Of a stretch of 9,266 nt of DNA, positions 5,922-9,266 are shown one piece after another. The DNA lies in contig CAYOPG010000083.1 of the NCBI GenBank assembly GCA_964405775.1, positions 1 to 9,266 on the forward strand, read 5' to 3'. A program made the translations under genes and the position numbers. Each line of letters begins with the position of its first letter. The stretch's first letter is position 1. The notes under the pieces were generated by a model that saw only the letters and a program-made list of their open reading frames with translations, searched no databases and was not told where the DNA came from. Source of the DNA: JAAZFF01 sp964405775. Its GTDB lineage: Bacteria > Verrucomicrobiota > Kiritimatiellia > RFP12 > UBA3636.

Positions 5922-7133
5922 TTAACCCTTCGGCTGGCCTATTGCCGCGAGAAGATCATTGAACCAGGGCAAATCGATGTCAAACGGTTTGCCCCCTTTT
6001 ATTCTCTCGAATTCGCAGGCGCGCAGTTCGTTCCCCCTGTCTTCATCCTGTCCAACAACCCCTCCCACGCCGGTGAAGGCAGATTCAACAGCCTTGTTGG
6101 CACACTTGATTATAAGCTCCTTGTCAGCTTTGTTCGACGCTGCCGCGCGGCTGTAATAACCGGATTTTTGAACAAGCGTCTTTTCTGCTCCAAGCATCTG
6201 GGCGAATTGATCCGCAAACCAAGCGCCAGGGTTGATTTTGTCCAGCCTCGGATGACCGAATGCATCGCGAGGGACATCCTGCCCTTTCGCTTCCATTTCA
6301 GCGATTATAGTTTCGACGCCCGCGCCTTCCGAAACAAAGATATTGACGCAGTCCTCTTCGTCCATGATCTTGCGGAGACGCTTGGCTTCGGTCTCTACAC
6401 TGAAATTCAGTTCAGGAATATAGACGCCATGAACTTCACGGCTGGAACGATTTAATCCAATAGAGGGAACGAAATCCATCCCGTCGAGCAGCTTGCGATA
6501 TTCGACTGCTGTAGCAGCGGTGAGCCATCCGCAGTTGCGCCCCATAACCTCGTGCACTATTAGCATACGTGGATTCGCGGAGTTCTCGGAAACAACGTTG
6601 GCGAAATATTTAGCACCCTCCCCCGCCGCCGTCCAGGCACCAAGGCTCTGGGCAATTGGATAGACGTCATTGTCGATCGTCTTGGGCAGCCCTACGACGT
6701 TCAGATTGTAGTCGTTCTTCTTAAGGAACGCCGCGAGATCAGCGGCAGCGGTGTTTGTGTCATCGCCGCCAATGGTATGCAGCACATCGACCTTGTCCTT
6801 GACGAGTTGGTCGGCAGCGACCTTTTGGGGATCCTGTCCTTCTTTGACGAGTCCGCGCTTGACGCAGTCTTTAACGTTTGTGAGCTTGACTCGGCTGTTG
6901 CCTATCGGCGATCCGCCGAATTGATAGAGCTTGTATGCGTTTTTACGGAGTTCGGGGCTGACGGCAATGCTATTACCTTCAAGCAACCCCTTGTAGCCGC
7001 CTATGTAGCAGATTATTTCAACTTCCGGCGCGACTTCGGTGTAACGCTCGATAAGCGCCGCGACTGCGGAACTCAGACATGGCGCGAGCCCGCCTGCTGT
7101 TAGTATAGCAACTTTTTTTACATTGGCTGTCAT
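5922..7133 (-). CDS. Pyrophosphate-type 6-phosphofructokinase
   Basis: Phosphorylates fructose 6-phosphate to fructose 1,6-bisphosphate, reversibly if pyrophosphate is the donor (EC 2.7.1.90); cytoplasmic, glycolysis/gluconeogenesis. The 403-residue protein starts with a phosphate-binding ILTAGGLAPCLSSAV (10-24). GGDDTN at 122-127 has the second Asp (Asp125) where ATP-using enzymes have Gly, and PKTIDND at 150-156 has Lys151 where they have Gly. Both are the known signatures for PPi preference. Asp154 is the expected catalytic base. EVMGRNCGWL (195-204) and SEGAG (268-272) belong to the fructose 6-phosphate site. It starts at an ATG with AGGA 10 nt upstream (7144-7147). It lies 40 bp downstream of the DEAD-box gene on the same strand, so it may be co-transcribed or use a promoter in the AT-rich gap. 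Donor use is inferred from residues only. Confidence 0.93.
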   Translation of the reverse strand: MTANVKKVAILTAGGLAPCLSSAVAALIERYTEVAPEVEIICYIGGYKGLLEGNSIAVSPELRKNAYKLYQFGGSPIGNSRVKLTNVKDCVKRGLVKEGQDPQKVAADQLVKDKVDVLHTIGGDDTNTAAADLAAFLKKNDYNLNVVGLPKTIDNDVYPIAQSLGAWTAAGEGAKYFANVVSENSANPRMLIVHEVMGRNCGWLTAATAVEYRKLLDGMDFVPSIGLNRSSREVHGVYIPELNFSVETEAKRLRKIMDEEDCVNIFVSEGAGVETIIAEMEAKGQDVPRDAFGHPRLDKINPGAWFADQFAQMLGAEKTLVQKSGYYSRAAASNKADKELIIKCANKAVESAFTGVGGVVGQDEDRGNELRACEFERIKGGKPFDIDLPWFNDLLAAIGQPKG

Positions 7134-7173
7134 CGTGATTCTTTCCTTAATAATTTATGGTTGTTTAACTAAG

Positions 7174-8811
7174 CTATTTACTTGGTCTAGGAACGCCCCT
7201 CGCCCGTTTGTAACCGCCCGAGGGTCTTCCTCCGCGCTGTCTACCGGGTTGATAGCGTCCCCCACCGGCTGCGGAAGCAGAGCGGCGCTTGCGCGGCATT
7301 TCGCGAGTCGCAGTTGGAACAGTTTCCCGAAGGAGGTCGTCTGGCTGCTGGCAGTGGAGTTCTTCCCCAAGGAGTTTCTCTATGTCCGGGATAATGAAAG
7401 ACTCGTCCTCGCACGCGAACGAGATCGCCGTGCCTGTTGTGCCAGCGCGGCCGGTGCGCCCAATGCGGTGGATGTAATCATCAGCCTCATACGGAAAATC
7501 GTAGTTCACGACATACGCAATGTCATCCACGTGGATCCCGCGGCCAGCAACGTCAGTGGCAACAACAACCTTGACCTTGCCCGACCGGAAGTCCTCAAGA
7601 ATCCTGATGCGCTTTTTCTGGTCTATATCGCCAGACAGTTCCTCCGCCATTACATCGTGGCTCTCCAGTTCACGACGTAGCTCTTCGCAATCACGTTTGC
7701 GGTTGCGGAAGATTAGGAACCGTTCGCCTTCGTGTTTCTTCAGAATATTGTACAGGATCGTGAATTTTTCGCTGGCGGCTATTGGATACACAATCTGCCG
7801 TATCGTATCGACAGTAGCGTGCTCGGAATCAACCGAGACTTTTATGGGATCCGGCATCCACTGGGAGGCTAGTTCCATAACGCTGTCATTAAGCGTGGCG
7901 GAAAACAGAAGAGTTTGGCGGTTTTCCTTGGGAGGCAGCTCGCGGATGATTTTTCTGACATCGGGTATAAATCCCATGTCCAGCATGCGGTCCGCCTCGT
8001 CTATTACCAGCGTGTGAACCCCCTTGAGGTCAACAACTCGTGAACGCATGAAGTCCAGAAGTCGTCCCGGCGTGGCGGCGATCAAATCTACAGGAGCCTT
8101 TTCAAGTCTGTCCTGCTGGGCTGCGTGATCCATGCCGCCGTAGACTGCAAGGCATCTAATACCGCAGTATTTGCCGAGTTCTTCCGCGTCCTTGATTATC
8201 TGAATGACTAGTTCTCGAGTGGGTGCGATAACAAGAGCCGTTGGTTTTCCGGGTTTATCAGCCCGCTTATCCGGCTTAGCCAGCATCTGACAGAAGACGG
8301 CGATCAAATACGCCGCCGTCTTACCAGTGCCTGTCTGCGCCTTGCCTGCCACGTTCAGGCCTGCCATCGTCTGATTCAAGGTTTGCCCCTGGATGGGAGA
8401 ACAATATTTGAAGCCTGCATCGAAAATGCCGTGCATTACCTCCACAGGAAGATCGAAATCGTGAAATCGTTTTTTACCGTCTTGCGGTTCGACTGTAAAT
8501 TCCGCGGGATCCCAAGGAATATCGGGGATTGGCGGCGCCTCGGGCTTTCTGCGCCGTTGCTGCCGGCCGCCACGTTTAGGCTCGCCATCAGGAAGTGTCT
8601 TTGGTTCAGTGGGCTTTCTGTCGCGGGCCTTTGGTCTTCCGGGTTCCCATATCTCAGGCTTAAGCCTCTTGCGCGCGGGTTCCGACTTGAAAACGCGCGT
8701 TTCCGCGGAAGAACTCCCCCTCGCCTTTTCTTTCTTGCCACCGGCGTATGAATCCTTTTGTTTTCCGAAAAATTTTCCGACGATGGTGTCTATAAGTTTT
8801 TTTAAAGCCAT
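7174..8811 (-). CDS. DEAD-box ATP-dependent RNA helicase, RhlB-like
   Basis: Unwinds short RNA duplexes with ATP, with likely roles in RNA decay, ribosome assembly or growth in the cold. From the ATG at 8811 the protein has 545 residues. A basic, Pro/Arg/Lys-rich N-terminal extension (1-115) is followed by a Q-motif region (FDLPVEVM to SPIQ, 119-141), motif I AQTGTGKT (158-165), PTREL (197-201), TPGR (247-250), DEAD (271-274) and SAT (304-306). The second RecA domain has SGDIDQKKRIRILEDF (393-408), ATDVAGRGIH (418-427) and HRIGRTGR (448-455). The GDxxQKKRxRILxDF stretch and the following NYDxP region resemble RhlB more than other E. coli paralogues. The C-terminal 40 residues are an Arg/Gly-rich RNA-binding-type tail. 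GAGG (8818-8821) 6 nt upstream supports the ATG at 8811 over the longer open frame to 8892, which would run through the hairpin region after rpsI. rpsI lies upstream, PPi-phosphofructokinase downstream. Confidence 0.95.
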   Translation of the reverse strand: MALKKLIDTIVGKFFGKQKDSYAGGKKEKARGSSSAETRVFKSEPARKRLKPEIWEPGRPKARDRKPTEPKTLPDGEPKRGGRQQRRRKPEAPPIPDIPWDPAEFTVEPQDGKKRFHDFDLPVEVMHGIFDAGFKYCSPIQGQTLNQTMAGLNVAGKAQTGTGKTAAYLIAVFCQMLAKPDKRADKPGKPTALVIAPTRELVIQIIKDAEELGKYCGIRCLAVYGGMDHAAQQDRLEKAPVDLIAATPGRLLDFMRSRVVDLKGVHTLVIDEADRMLDMGFIPDVRKIIRELPPKENRQTLLFSATLNDSVMELASQWMPDPIKVSVDSEHATVDTIRQIVYPIAASEKFTILYNILKKHEGERFLIFRNRKRDCEELRRELESHDVMAEELSGDIDQKKRIRILEDFRSGKVKVVVATDVAGRGIHVDDIAYVVNYDFPYEADDYIHRIGRTGRAGTTGTAISFACEDESFIIPDIEKLLGEELHCQQPDDLLRETVPTATREMPRKRRSASAAGGGRYQPGRQRGGRPSGGYKRARGVPRPSK

Positions 8812-8817
8812 GTAAAT

Positions 8818-8821
8818 CCTC
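8818..8821 (-). promoter_or_regulatory. Ribosome binding site fixing the helicase start
   Basis: GAGG on the minus strand ends 6 nt before the ATG at 8811. This, together with the terminator-like hairpin further upstream, rules against the in-frame ATG at 8892, which would add 27 unconserved residues. Confidence 0.65.
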
Positions 8822-8885
8822 GATAACGCCAGAAGTGGCTGGCCTTCGCCACCCTGCCGTTCGCTTGTACTTCGGGAAAACCGAA

Positions 8886-8911
8886 CGGGCATCCCGAAAA
8901 CAGGATGCCCG
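8886..8911 (-). terminator. Hairpin after rpsI, probable terminator
   Basis: CGGGCATCC (8886-8894) and GGATGCCCG (8903-8911) form a perfect 9-bp GC-rich stem with an 8-nt loop, 21 bp beyond the rpsI stop. Read in the rpsI direction it is followed by TTCGGTTTT, a weak U-tract. It would end or attenuate the ribosomal transcript before the helicase gene. A small TTCGG/CCGAA hairpin (8871-8885) follows directly. Confidence 0.6.
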
Positions 8912-8931
8912 CGGTATATAGCAAATGCTGC

Positions 8932-9266
8932 TTAACGTTTCGAGAACTGGAAGCGGCGGCGAGCTCCGGGCTGTCCGGGCTTCTTGCGCTCCTTCATTCT
9001 CGGGTCGCGCGTCATGCATCCGGCAGCTTTGAGAGGTGCGCGCAGCGTTGCGTCAGCCGCACACAGCGCACGTGCTATGGCGTGGCGGATCGCTCCGCTC
9101 TGTCCGGATATGCCCCCGCCTTTCACGAAGGCCATCACGTCGTATTTGCCTTCGACGCCGGCGATCTTCATGGGCTGCATGATATACGCGCGAAGAACTT
9201 CGCTTGTAATATAGTCTTCTGGTTCGCGGCGGTTGATCTGCGCTTTGCCAGTGCCGAGCGAAAGGT
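8932..9266 (-). CDS. rpsI: 30S ribosomal protein S9, C-terminal part (5' end outside the window)
   Basis: Small-subunit ribosomal protein whose C-terminal tail reaches the P-site tRNA. About 110 residues are visible and the frame runs off the right edge, so roughly the first 20 residues are missing. Recognisable blocks in order are GTGKAQINRREPEDY near the cut end, INQP-like IMQPM, GVEGKYD, the hallmark GGGISGQSGAIRHAIARAL, TRDPRMKERKKPG, and the terminal ARRRFQFSKR. The final SKR is the invariant end of S9, so the 3' end is intact. rplM is usually directly upstream of rpsI and would be expected beyond the window. A hairpin terminator follows. Confidence 0.97.
   Translation of the reverse strand, partial: LSLGTGKAQINRREPEDYITSEVLRAYIMQPMKIAGVEGKYDVMAFVKGGGISGQSGAIRHAIARALCAADATLRAPLKAAGCMTRDPRMKERKKPGQPGARRRFQFSKR

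Noticed and set aside
5862..6455. 197-residue plus-strand open frame
   Set aside because: It lies almost entirely antisense to the phosphofructokinase gene, has no recognisable domain, and overlaps the end of the CBM48 gene. It is a shadow of real coding DNA.
7123..7680. 185-residue plus-strand open frame
   Set aside because: It is antisense to the helicase C-terminal half and its composition follows the complementary codons. No ribosome binding site or family was recognised.
8828..8843. GCCAG/CTGGC hairpin in the helicase leader
   Set aside because: The stem is only 5 bp with a 6-nt loop and no known RNA motif; too weak to annotate as a regulatory element.
8812..8892. N-terminal extension of the helicase to the ATG at 8892
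   Set aside because: The frame runs through the hairpin region after rpsI, shows no family similarity, and the GAGG site points to the ATG at 8811.

Overview
The window looks like chromosomal DNA of a Gram-negative, carbohydrate-fermenting bacterium. A lineage in the Verrucomicrobiota/Lentisphaerota/Kiritimatiellota neighbourhood fits best, but this is inference. Clues are a heptosyltransferase (LPS inner core), a eukaryotic-type GH13_8 glycogen branching enzyme, a PPi-type phosphofructokinase, clear GGAGG-like ribosome binding sites and sigma70-like -35/-10 elements. The last two argue against Bacteroidota. All genes look intact. I see no mobile element, CRISPR array, tRNA or rRNA, and no gene-free stretch longer than about 215 bp.

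Layout, left to right. (1) 1-194: no convincing gene; one small dyad and a TATAAT box. (2) 195-3106, plus strand: a zinc/manganese-type ABC ATPase, then glgB 29 bp downstream with its own Shine-Dalgarno, probably one transcript. (3) 3074-5319, minus strand: a GT9 heptosyltransferase followed by a BaiN/HI0933-type flavoprotein, coupled by a 4-bp stop/start overlap. The flavoprotein and glgB are convergent and overlap by 33 bp. (4) 5320-5533: an AT-rich divergent promoter region. (5) 5534-5917, plus strand: a small protein with a lysine-rich tail and a single CBM48/AMPK-beta-type glycogen-binding domain. (6) 5922-8811, minus strand: a RhlB-like DEAD-box helicase followed by PPi-phosphofructokinase, whose stop lies 4 bp from the stop of the CBM48 gene. 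(7) 8812-8931: an rpsI terminator-like hairpin and the helicase leader. (8) 8932-9266, minus strand: the 3' part of rpsI (ribosomal protein S9), cut by the window edge.

Three of the eight genes point to storage-glucan and glycolytic metabolism: a branching enzyme that shapes glycogen, a free-standing glycogen-binding domain, and a PPi-linked phosphofructokinase that saves ATP when glucose units enter glycolysis. They are not one operon, so any functional link is inference from proximity. The small CBM48 protein is the least explained element. Its basic tail, strong ribosome binding site, A-rich leader and good promoter suggest a well-expressed glycogen-associated structural or adaptor protein. 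No evidently new multi-gene system (defence, secretion or similar) is visible.
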